A stretch of DNA of 31,734 nucleotides. It comes from Candidatus Nomurabacteria bacterium. Lineage in GTDB: Bacteria > Patescibacteriota > Minisyncoccia > Phycocordibacterales > SBAW01. Below are positions 16,258-21,485 of the stretch, piece by piece. Numbering within the stretch: position 1 is the stretch's first letter; each line of letters opens with the position of its first letter. Below the pieces are notes generated by a model. That model did not search any database, was not told the DNA's origin, and saw only the letters and a program-made list of their open reading frames with translations. The position numbers and the translations under genes are program-made. Location: the NCBI GenBank assembly GCA_943349675.1, contig CALQZN010000002.1:1-31734 (forward strand), read 5' to 3'.

Positions 16258-16776
16258 ATGAAGGAAACTTTGGAGGTTAAATATAAAAAAAAGAACATCT
16301 ACGACGTGTTGGCTATGACAGTAGAGGAGGCGCTGGAGTTTTGGAATGACATACCTGCCATCCACGACCGGCTCAAGACCTTGGGAGAGGTGGGCCTCGG
16401 GTACTTAACACTGGGCCAATCAGCAACAACGCTCTCGGGTGGTGAGGCGCAACGCGTCAAAATCTCTGCTGAGCTGTATCGCCCACACCTGCAAAAAACT
16501 ATTTACCTGCTCGACGAGCCAACGGTGGGGCTACACTATGAAGATGTACAAAAATTGATAGATATTTTAAACCGCCTCGTTGTGGCAGGTAACTCAGTGG
16601 TACTGATTGAGCACAATATGGACATAATAAAAAGCTCAGACTACCTTTTAGATTTTGGCCCAGAAGGTGGTATTGGGGGTGGTACGTTAGTGGCAAAAGG
16701 CACTCCAGAGGAAGTGGCAAACAACAAACATTCGCACACCGGTAAATACTTAAAGCGTGTGCTCAAGGGTCGATAG
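16258..16776 (+). CDS. uvrA: UvrA, C-terminal fragment
   Basis: This 172-aa frame starts at an ATG that is the duplicated copy of an internal UvrA methionine. It continues the protein as KETLEVKYKKKNIYDVL, followed by the second ABC signature LSGGEAQRVKISAEL, Walker B/D-loop LLDEPTVGLHYEDV, the H-loop LIEHNMDI and the end DFGPEGGIGGGTLVAKGTPEEVA. It has no credible Shine-Dalgarno and lacks Walker A 2, so alone it cannot be a working ATPase. Either uvrA is a recent pseudogene, or the two fragments result from a sequencing or assembly error in an intact gene. Nothing else in the fragment is decayed, which fits a recent event or an artefact. Confidence 0.9.
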   Translation: MKETLEVKYKKKNIYDVLAMTVEEALEFWNDIPAIHDRLKTLGEVGLGYLTLGQSATTLSGGEAQRVKISAELYRPHLQKTIYLLDEPTVGLHYEDVQKLIDILNRLVVAGNSVVLIEHNMDIIKSSDYLLDFGPEGGIGGGTLVAKGTPEEVANNKHSHTGKYLKRVLKGR

Positions 16777-16794
16777 TGAGTTTTATATATCTTG

Positions 16795-16803
16795 TGCTAC
16801 CAT
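16795..16803 (+). promoter_or_regulatory. Extended -10 for the 69-aa orphan
   Basis: TGC-TACCAT, identical to the box before atpB, lies 30 nt upstream of the ATG at 16834. It would give a leader of about 24 nt carrying a GGAGGG ribosome-binding site. Confidence 0.45.
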
Positions 16804-16833
16804 ACAGATCTAGAAGATCACTGGAGGGCGCAG

Positions 16834-17043
16834 ATGTCTGTTTATCCTCGAGAATCGCATAACCTAAGTCCACAAATCGCCACAATTCTTTCCACGGGGT
16901 TTGTCTATATATGCCCACAAAGGCAAGCGCTCTATCTTTTGCGCCGCGCCGCACAAGTGTCACAAAGCGAGCTTACAAGCTCTGACCGTGCACTAATGGC
17001 TGAATGGCGTCAGCAAACATGCCAGGCTCTTGCCGCAGATTGA
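16834..17043 (+). CDS. 69-aa orphan protein
   Basis: This is a small gene with complete signals: an extended -10 at 16795, GGAGGG (16823-16828) 5 nt before the ATG, and an intrinsic terminator beginning at the stop codon. The 69-aa product starts MSVYPRESHNLSPQIATIL, has a short hydrophobic stretch (TGFVYIC) and a C-terminal part that looks helical with several Arg and Gln (LYLLRRAAQVSQSELTSSDRALMAEWRQQ). No membrane segment, signal peptide or known motif is visible. It lies between the uvrA fragment and uvrC, but its independent signals argue against co-transcription for repair. Codon structure plus signals make it a likely real gene; function unknown. Confidence 0.7.
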   Translation: MSVYPRESHNLSPQIATILSTGFVYICPQRQALYLLRRAAQVSQSELTSSDRALMAEWRQQTCQALAAD

Positions 17044-17071
17044 CCCTCCTTTGGAGGGTTTCTCTTTTTTT
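17043..17071 (+). terminator. Intrinsic terminator after the 69-aa orphan
   Basis: ACCCTCC (17043-17049) pairs with GGAGGGT (17053-17059) around a TTT loop, followed by TTCTCTTTTTTT. The stem begins on the last base of the stop codon. It separates the orphan from uvrC. Confidence 0.9.
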
Positions 17072-17092
17072 GGTTGAAAAAAGACACACAAA

Positions 17093-17101
17093 TGGTATGA
17101 T
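17093..17101 (+). promoter_or_regulatory. Extended -10 of uvrC
   Basis: TGG-TATGAT ends 8 nt before the uvrC ATG at 17110, directly after the upstream terminator. Confidence 0.55.
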
Positions 17102-17109
17102 TGTCAAAT

Positions 17110-18528
17110 ATGACGCTTGAGGAGTTTAAACGTAGGGCAAAAAAGATCCCGGACGCGCCCGGGGTGTACTTTTTCTTGGCAAAAAACAAAGAGGTGCTCT
17201 ACATTGGCAAAGCAACGTCGCTTAAAAGCCGTGTACGCAGTTACTTTGCACCAGACTTGGGGCAAACCCGCGGGCCCTTGCTTGTAAGTATGTTGGCAAA
17301 AGCTACTTCCGTTGACTGGCGACAAACTGATTCTGTGCTCGAGGCACTTATTTTAGAGGCAAACTTGGTGCGTACCCACAAACCCAAGCACAATACCGAC
17401 CTTAAAGATGACAAAAGCTTTAACTATGTCGTTATTACAAAAGAAGATTTCCCACGAATCTTGTTAGTGCGAGGGAAGGAACTCGAGGCGCTTCGTGGAA
17501 GCAATCTTTCGAATGTACGCGATTTTTCTGCTGAAAAATCGTTCAGTCCTCGCGCCGACGCGCTGCGGAGCCACTCTCAAGGTTCTTCCACTCCACTAAC
17601 GCCACTGTACACTTTCGGTCCGTTTCCGCATGGGCTACAACTTAAAGAAGCGCTGCGGATTATTCGCAAAATATTTCCGTATCGCGACACCTGCACTCCT
17701 TGCGCCGAGCAACGGGCAAATATACCTACCAAAAAAGTTATCCACAGTCGAACTTACAAAGGTCAGTCCTTTGTAAAATGTAAGGCTTGTTTTAACCGTG
17801 CTTTGGGGCTTTGCCCAGGGGTATGTTCGGGAGAGATTTCCAAGGCTGAGTACGCAAAAATTGTGCGGCGTATCGTGCTGCTCTTCCAAGGCAAAAAGAA
17901 GGAGCTTATGAGGAGTCTGGAGCGTGACATGCGGCAGGCGGCAAAACAAGAGAAGTTTGAAGAGGCTGCTGCCTTGCGCAAGCAAGTATTTGCCCTGGGG
18001 CACATACAAGACGTCTCGCTCATTAAAGACGAATATCGAAACCCCATGATGTTTAGCGGCCAAAAGCAGCGGATAGAAGCATATGATGTTGCGCATTTGG
18101 GTGGCAGCGCTGCGGTGGGGGTGTTTACCGTAGTAGAAGGCGGCGAGGCACAAAAACAAGAATATAGAAAATTTACTATTAAAGAAGCGGGGGCAGGGGA
18201 CGACCCAGGGGCGCTGCGCGAGATATTGTCCCGCCGCTTGGGACACGCCGAGTGGCCACTGCCGCGGCTTATTGTAGTGGATGGTGGCACGGCGCAAATG
18301 AATGTTGCAAAAGCAGTGCTTGCAGAGCTTGGTATGGCAATACCTGTTGTGGGAGTGGTTAAAGATGCAAAGCATCGCCCGCGCGAGTTGCGGGGTTTGC
18401 GCCAACTTGCTGAAGACCCAGGGCAGACACTTGCAAAAGATATTTTGCTTGCCAATGCTGAGGCTCACCGGTTCGCCATAGGATTCCATCGCAAAAAAAG
18501 TAGAAAACATTCGCTTGGCACGAGTTAG
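17110..18528 (+). CDS. uvrC: Excinuclease ABC subunit UvrC, compact form
   Basis: UvrC makes both incisions around lesions held by UvrB. The 472-aa product has the GIY-YIG domain (PGVYFF at 17-22, VLYIGKATSLKSRVRSYF at 29-46), a UVR motif (EKFEEAAALRKQVFAL) and an RNase H-like endonuclease core (IEAYDVAHLGGSAAVG; LIVVDGGTAQMNVA). It stops soon after AEAHRFAIGFHRKK, where other UvrC proteins (about 600 aa) continue into a tandem helix-hairpin-helix DNA-binding domain; ddl follows closely, so no remnant of that domain exists. Two non-conserved stretches (about residues 127-162 and 207-224) are encoded by palindromic DNA inserted in frame. The ATG at 17110 follows an extended -10; a TTG at 17101 is less likely. 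Family assignment is secure. Confidence 0.95.
   Translation: MTLEEFKRRAKKIPDAPGVYFFLAKNKEVLYIGKATSLKSRVRSYFAPDLGQTRGPLLVSMLAKATSVDWRQTDSVLEALILEANLVRTHKPKHNTDLKDDKSFNYVVITKEDFPRILLVRGKELEALRGSNLSNVRDFSAEKSFSPRADALRSHSQGSSTPLTPLYTFGPFPHGLQLKEALRIIRKIFPYRDTCTPCAEQRANIPTKKVIHSRTYKGQSFVKCKACFNRALGLCPGVCSGEISKAEYAKIVRRIVLLFQGKKKELMRSLERDMRQAAKQEKFEEAAALRKQVFALGHIQDVSLIKDEYRNPMMFSGQKQRIEAYDVAHLGGSAAVGVFTVVEGGEAQKQEYRKFTIKEAGAGDDPGALREILSRRLGHAEWPLPRLIVVDGGTAQMNVAKAVLAELGMAIPVVGVVKDAKHRPRELRGLRQLAEDPGQTLAKDILLANAEAHRFAIGFHRKKSRKHSLGTS
17495..17591 (+). repeat. In-frame palindrome-bearing insertion 1 in uvrC
   Basis: Outer arms GTGGAAG (17495-17501) and CTTCCAC (17585-17591) enclose an inner hairpin CGATTTTTC (17520-17528) / GAAAAATCG (17533-17541) with a TGCT loop. 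The encoded residues interrupt the normal UvrC path from ITKEDFPRILLVRG to YTFGPFPHG. Confidence 0.6.
17732..17777 (+). repeat. Dispersed palindromic element, copy A, inside uvrC
   Basis: This copy contains TTATCCACA (17738-17746) followed by a hairpin TTACAAAGG / CCTTTGTAA with a TCAGT loop. It aligns without gaps to 27602-27647 with 37 of 46 positions identical, including 17 in a row. In frame it encodes a KKVIHSRTYKGQSFVK stretch just before the conserved CFNRALGLCPGVCSG. Confidence 0.8.
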
Positions 18529-18534
18529 GTACGG

Positions 18535-18540
18535 TATACT
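18535..18540 (+). promoter_or_regulatory. -10 box of ddl
   Basis: TATACT ends 8 nt before the ddl ATG at 18549, with no Shine-Dalgarno. Confidence 0.5.
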
Positions 18541-18548
18541 AACGACAT

Positions 18549-19526
18549 ATGCGGACTGTTGTTGGTGTCTTGCGCGGTGGGCCGTCGCACGAGTATGAAG
18601 TGTCGCTCAGCTCGGGCGCATCGGTGCTTCAAAATTTAAATAAAGAATTGTACGATCCTCGCGATATTTTTGTCTCTCGCTCGGGGGAGTGGCACTTACA
18701 TGGGGTACCGGTGACGCCAGAAAAAGCGCTACGCAGTGTGGACGTTGCATTTAACGTGCTCCATGGCGACTATGGCGAAAATGGGCAGGTGCAGCGCATG
18801 CTGGAGTCGTTTGGCATGCCCTACACGGGCTCAGATGCCTTTAGCTCGGCTATTGCTTTTAATAAACAACACACTAAAGACTTGGTGCAAAAACTGGGGC
18901 TCAAGGTCCCACATAGCCGCTTGGTGGACGAAGGCGATGATTTGGAAGATGTAGCGTTTGATCTGTTTCGTACCTTCCCACATCCTGTTATTATTAAACC
19001 CATTGTTGGAGGGTCATCTGTGGGTACGACGCTGGTAGACAACTTCCATGCCTTGCAAACAAGTTTAGAGAAAGCGCTCTCCCATGCACCCAAAGCACTT
19101 ATAGAGGAATATATAAAAGGAAAAGAAGCCACCGTGGGGGTGGTGGATGGGTTTCGAGGAGAGAAAACATACTCACTTTTTCCTGTAGAAATTGTGCCAG
19201 GTACAGATCATGGATTTTATTCGTATGAAGCAAAGTACGGGGGAAGCAGTGTCGAGCATATCCCAGGCAGGTTTACAGAAGAGGAAAAGAAACAACTTAC
19301 CCAATTTGCCCGCCAAGCGCATGAAGGGCTTACGCTTTCGCACTACTCGCGGTCAGACTTTATTGTTTCCAAACGCGGCATTTACTTTTTAGAAATAAAC
19401 AGTGCTGCGGCATGCGAATTGGCAGAGCAAGCGTTGATACCCAAAGCACTTAAAGCGGTCGGATCATCTTTGATGGAGTTTTTGGATCATGTTATCCAGC
19501 TTGCCCGCACACGAAAGAAAGGGTAA
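18549..19526 (+). CDS. ddl: D-alanine--D-alanine ligase, divergent omega loop
   Basis: Ddl is a cytoplasmic ATP-grasp enzyme that joins two D-Ala for peptidoglycan precursors. The 325-aa product begins VVGVLRGGPSHEYEVSLSSG with the substrate-binding Glu. It carries FNVLHGDYGENGQVQ, the ATP-binding PVIIKPIVGGSSVGTT and the loop YSYEAKYGGSS. RSDFIV supplies the catalytic Arg and Asp, and metal ligands lie in FLEIN. Directly after EIN, the near-universal T-x-PG-x-T loop is replaced by SAAACELAEQAL, two residues longer, before IPKAL. That loop helps bind the second D-Ala, so the enzyme may differ in specificity, for example a D-Ala-D-Xaa ligase, or simply be divergent. Its -10 TATACT sits only 6 nt after the uvrC stop. 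Confidence 0.9.
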   Translation: MRTVVGVLRGGPSHEYEVSLSSGASVLQNLNKELYDPRDIFVSRSGEWHLHGVPVTPEKALRSVDVAFNVLHGDYGENGQVQRMLESFGMPYTGSDAFSSAIAFNKQHTKDLVQKLGLKVPHSRLVDEGDDLEDVAFDLFRTFPHPVIIKPIVGGSSVGTTLVDNFHALQTSLEKALSHAPKALIEEYIKGKEATVGVVDGFRGEKTYSLFPVEIVPGTDHGFYSYEAKYGGSSVEHIPGRFTEEEKKQLTQFARQAHEGLTLSHYSRSDFIVSKRGIYFLEINSAAACELAEQALIPKALKAVGSSLMEFLDHVIQLARTRKKG

Positions 19527-19538
19527 TCTGTCTGTGGT

Positions 19539-19898
19539 ATGAGTGATGCAAAAGAGCCAGAAGAAGTAGAGCTTGCAGAGCGTCGCTGTGTGCCGTGCGA
19601 AGGTGGGGTAGACCCCTACGCTCCAGATGAGGCGCAGGCTATGATGCAACACTTAACGCCGGATTGGTTGTTGGTAGATGATGCGCACTTGCTGGTAAAA
19701 GAAGTTCGGTTTAAAAACTTTGCAGATGCTATGGCGTTTGCAAATAAAGTGGCCGACATTGCCGAGGCAGAGCAGCATCATCCAGACTTGGCCATTTCGT
19801 GGGGGAGTGTGTCGATAGAGCTTACGACCCATGCCATAGCGGGGTTGTCAGAGAACGACTTTGTCTTGGCAGCAAAAATTGATAAGATAGGGAAGTAG
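19539..19898 (+). CDS. Pterin-4a-carbinolamine dehydratase-like protein (PCD/DCoH)
   Basis: This 119-aa protein belongs to the 4a-hydroxytetrahydrobiopterin dehydratase family. After an N-terminal tail with ERRCVPCEGGVDPY (a typical CxxCxGG start) it has the fold WLLVDDAHLLVKEVRFKNFADAMAFANKVADIAEAEQHHPDLAISWGSVSIELTTH in sequence. The diagnostic E-x-Q-H-H-P with the downstream W and H carries the pterin site. The end DFVLAAKIDKI is also standard. No aromatic amino acid hydroxylase is in the window, and small genomes often keep PCD with an unclear role, possibly in molybdopterin-like or other pterin chemistry or as a binding protein. It starts 12 nt after ddl. Confidence 0.93.
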   Translation: MSDAKEPEEVELAERRCVPCEGGVDPYAPDEAQAMMQHLTPDWLLVDDAHLLVKEVRFKNFADAMAFANKVADIAEAEQHHPDLAISWGSVSIELTTHAIAGLSENDFVLAAKIDKIGK

Positions 19899-19923
19899 CG
19901 TTACAGTAGTATTGTTTAATATT

Positions 19924-19996
19924 GGGCCCTTAGCTCATTTGGTAGAGCGCCTCATTTGCAATGAGGAGGTGACCGGTTCGATCCCGGTAGGGTCCA
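19924..19996 (+). tRNA. tRNA-Ala (anticodon UGC)
   Basis: A complete 73-nt cloverleaf is present. The acceptor is GGGCCCT / AGGGTCC and includes the G3:U70 pair that defines alanine identity. The D stem is GCTC/GAGC, the anticodon stem CCTCA/TGAGG holds the loop TTTGCAA (anticodon TGC), and the T stem is ACCGG/CCGGT. Discriminator A is at 19996. CCA is not encoded, so it must be added after transcription. A TATTGT hexamer at 19910-19915 ends 8 nt upstream and may be its -10. Confidence 0.97.
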
Positions 19997-20040
19997 CAAA
20001 AGTCAGAAATACCTGCCCTGCGGCAGGTTTTCTGCTTTTG
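19997..20040 (+). terminator. Long hairpin directly after tRNA-Ala (CCTGCC/GGCAGG palindrome)
   Basis: The core CCTGCC (20012-20017) / GGCAGG (20022-20027) has outer pairing of CAAAAG (19997-20002) with CTTTTG (20035-20040) and of CAGAAA with TTTCTG. It begins at the base after the discriminator. It can serve as tRNA terminator or processing signal and resembles the LPAGRQ-encoding palindrome in atpC. Confidence 0.65.
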
Positions 20041-20262
20041 TGGACAGTCGGAACGTTGCCGAGGCAGCAGGCGAGGCCGTGAGACGGGGTAGCGGAAATT
20101 TCTGAGCGGCGGCGAGGAAATTATCCGTGACCCACATAGTGGAAGGCGCAGCGCAACCTAATTTTCTAAAGGTAATCTTTTTAGAAAACGGAAGTACTCT
20201 CTGTGGTAATGTTTTGCGCTTGCAAAACCGCGAGCCGGAGGTAAAGAAACTTTTAAACCCAA
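20041..20262. other. Hairpin-rich noncoding stretch, possible structured RNA
   Basis: No convincing gene lies in these 222 nt. Four successive stem-loops are visible: CCGT/ACGG (20077-20087), CGGAAATTTC (20093-20102) with GAAATTATCCG (20117-20127) and one bulged A, TTTTCTAAA (20162-20170) with TTTAGAAAA (20180-20188), and GTTTTGC/GCAAAAC (20211-20228, GCTT loop). I could not match it to RNase P, tmRNA, SRP or 6S RNA. A leftward open frame across it looks spurious. Confidence 0.4.
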
Positions 20263-20283
20263 TCACCCCTTTTGTATATGGAG

Positions 20284-20289
20284 TATAAT
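20284..20289 (+). promoter_or_regulatory. Consensus -10 (TATAAT) for the 37-aa orphan
   Basis: A perfect TATAAT lies 20 nt before the ATG at 20310. No clear -35 is visible. Transcription would start near 20296, just ahead of the Shine-Dalgarno. Confidence 0.55.
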
Positions 20290-20309
20290 AGCGAAGGGAG
20301 GAGCAAGCC

Positions 20310-20423
20310 ATGATTGATAATCGAAGTGATCTCGCCCCATGCGAGGGGATTGTGTGGAGTTGCGTCCTGGGCACAGGAGTGTGGCTCGCAATGTTTTTGT
20401 TTTATGCATGGGTGAATAACTAA
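20310..20423 (+). CDS. 37-aa single-helix membrane microprotein
   Basis: This tiny frame has perfect TATAAT upstream, GGAGG (20297-20301) 8 nt before the ATG, and a strong terminator that starts at the stop codon. The product is MIDNRSDLAPCEGIVWSCVL followed by GTGVWLAMFLFYAWVNN. It has a short polar N-terminus, then one hydrophobic helix from about residue 14 to 35, two Cys (11 and 18), several Trp and no charged C-terminus. I recognise no family. The combination of promoter, ribosome-binding site, small frame and terminator spanning only about 170 nt is strong evidence of a real, independently expressed gene, although an sRNA with a chance frame is possible. Confidence 0.7.
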   Translation: MIDNRSDLAPCEGIVWSCVLGTGVWLAMFLFYAWVNN

Positions 20424-20454
20424 GGCCAGCCCCAAAGGGCTGGCCTATCTTTTT
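20424..20454 (+). terminator. Strong intrinsic terminator
   Basis: GGCCAGCCC (20424-20432) pairs perfectly with GGGCTGGCC (20437-20445) around CAAA, followed by TATCTTTTT. It starts one base after the stop codon of the 37-aa gene. Confidence 0.95.
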
Positions 20455-20508
20455 GCTCCACCACGCGTGCGAATTGGGGGTTCTGCTGGAAGCGGGTTCT
20501 AACTTTTT

Positions 20509-20517
20509 TGATACAAT
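20509..20517 (+). promoter_or_regulatory. Extended -10 upstream of the 59-aa orphan
   Basis: TGA-TACAAT is identical to the rarA box. It would start a leader of about 87 nt whose 5' end contains the hairpin TCCACC (20519-20524) / GGTGGA (20529-20534). Further TATACT hexamers at 20544 and 20570 are alternative -10 boxes. Confidence 0.4.
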
Positions 20518-20610
20518 GTCCACCAAAAGGTGGAAGGCGCAGATATACTATGCACACATAGAAGTGCTGTATACTAGCCAACACGCCCTGTGGTGTGTGG
20601 GGAGTGTCCA

Positions 20611-20790
20611 ATGGAGAACTATTGGAGTGTTTATGGAATCTACCCGTGCGGCCGCGAAGCCAATGATAATAAACCCACTGAGGGTTTAGGGTTGGCGATA
20701 AGGGAGGTTGTCTCCAAGTACGATTTTTCGGGTGGATCTGGAGTCCTTTGGGAAGGCGCCGACGAGAGACAGGTGCCTCTGATGGTGTAG
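20611..20790 (+). CDS. 59-aa orphan protein
   Basis: From the ATG at 20611 the frame encodes 59 aa; GGGGAG (20599-20604) lies 6 nt upstream and an intrinsic terminator follows about 30 nt after the stop. The product starts MENYWSVYGIYPCGREANDN, continues with a likely helix (GLGLAIREVVSKYDF) and ends in a Gly-rich segment (SGGSGVLWEGADERQVPLMV). It has no hydrophobic helix or signal peptide and resembles nothing I can name. Start choice is based on the ribosome-binding site; an upstream start at 20590 lacks one. It forms with the 37-aa gene a small island of orphan genes between tRNA-Ala and the DUF5667 gene. Confidence 0.6.
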   Translation: MENYWSVYGIYPCGREANDNKPTEGLGLAIREVVSKYDFSGGSGVLWEGADERQVPLMV

Positions 20791-20819
20791 GGGTGTTTCG
20801 ATTAAGTTTGATACATCCT

Positions 20820-20850
20820 GACGCCCTACCTCGATTGGGCGTCTCTTTTT
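20820..20850 (+). terminator. Intrinsic terminator after the 59-aa orphan
   Basis: GACGCCC (20820-20826) pairs with GGGCGTC (20837-20843) around a 10-nt loop, followed by TCTTTTT. A second weaker hairpin with seven T (GCC/GGC around AAATTT) follows at about 20875-20895. Confidence 0.85.
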
Positions 20851-20893
20851 GTCCTCTTTCTTTATTCAACCACGGCCAAATTTGGCTGTTTTT

Positions 20894-21415
20894 TTATTCC
20901 CCAACTGTTTTTTGCGACAAATTAAGACTGGTTGCTGCGGCGGCGCCTAGTGCTTGTTGTACACTTGCCAAAACGGAGGCAAGAGATGTTTGTACAGGGG
21001 CAGTATTTTTTGCCCCCATATCAACCAAAGTTGCTGTTTGTCGAGTAAGTGTGGCCTGGAATTTTGTCGCAAGTTCCGCGGCAGCGGCTGTGTTGCCTGT
21101 GGCTTGTAGTCTTGTAATTGCTCCTCCTACAGCACGGGTGTGGGTATTAAAATTTTCTGCTAACCTCTGCGCTGTTTTTTCGTCAAGCGCTCCTTTAGTC
21201 GCTAGCTGTGTAGCTTCTGTTAAACGCTCTTCCATATTCGCTAAATGTAGCGTCACGGCTGCGTCACTGCTTTGAGTGAGCTTCTCTTCAACCTTCTCGT
21301 TAACGTTAATTTTAAAAGGATAGAGCACGTCTCCTGGCATGGCGCTGTTTGCAGCAATAGACACGCCGCCTCCTAGGGTTACAGCAAAAATTAGACTTAT
21401 AAAAATGCTCAGCAT
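20894..21415 (-). CDS. DUF5667-like exported protein
   Basis: The leftward 173-aa product has a signal peptide (MLSIFISLIFAVTLGGGVSIAANS) followed by AMPGDVLYPFKINVNEKVEEKL. That is the signature opening of DUF5667 (PF18915), usually seen as xxPGDxLYPxKxxxE after a membrane segment. The rest is helical and rich in Ala, Thr, Glu and Leu, with probable coiled-coil character (LHLANMEERLTEATQLATKGALDEKTAQRLAENFNTH in sequence, then ITRLQATGNTAAAAELATKFQATL). The family is common in CPR bacteria and Actinobacteria, sometimes next to sigma/anti-sigma genes, and has no known function; no such neighbour is present here. It is divergent from atpB, with 70 nt between them. The start is the only Met before the hydrophobic core. 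Confidence 0.82.
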   Translation of the reverse strand: MLSIFISLIFAVTLGGGVSIAANSAMPGDVLYPFKINVNEKVEEKLTQSSDAAVTLHLANMEERLTEATQLATKGALDEKTAQRLAENFNTHTRAVGGAITRLQATGNTAAAAELATKFQATLTRQTATLVDMGAKNTAPVQTSLASVLASVQQALGAAAATSLNLSQKTVGE

Positions 21416-21465
21416 GTATTAGAGGATGATTGTTGTTAGTAAATCTTTCACAGTTTGTCTCTCTA

Positions 21466-21474
21466 TGCTACCAT
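21466..21474 (+). promoter_or_regulatory. Extended -10 of the ATP synthase operon
   Basis: TGC-TACCAT ends 11 nt before the atpB ATG at 21486, implying a leader of only a few nucleotides. No other promoter-like site is evident before atpB. Confidence 0.5.
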
Positions 21475-21485
21475 AGCCCCCGTAT

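Noticed and set aside
16162..16268. Programmed ribosomal frameshifting in uvrA using the 35-bp hairpin
   Set aside because: There is no slippery heptamer before the stem, and the duplicated copy, inverted copy, copy layout is fully explained by an insertion event. No UvrA is known to need frameshifting.
17635..18510. Leftward 291-aa open frame opposite uvrC
   Set aside because: It is the complement of conserved UvrC coding sequence, rich in Cys/His/Phe without recognisable motifs or start signals.
20003..20374. Leftward 123-aa frame over the hairpin-rich region
   Set aside because: It crosses successive stem-loops, has no ribosome-binding site or promoter, and includes the complement of the tRNA terminator hairpin.
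20139..20542. GTGGAAGGCGCAG occurring at 20139-20151 and 20530-20542, each after a small CCAC/GTGG hairpin
   Set aside because: A 13-nt match is expected several times by chance in a window of this size, and the flanks do not align.
20420..20869. Leftward 149-aa open frame across the orphan island
   Set aside because: It runs through two strong rightward terminators and the complement of both orphan signals. Composition (Arg, Pro, His) is typical of chance frames.
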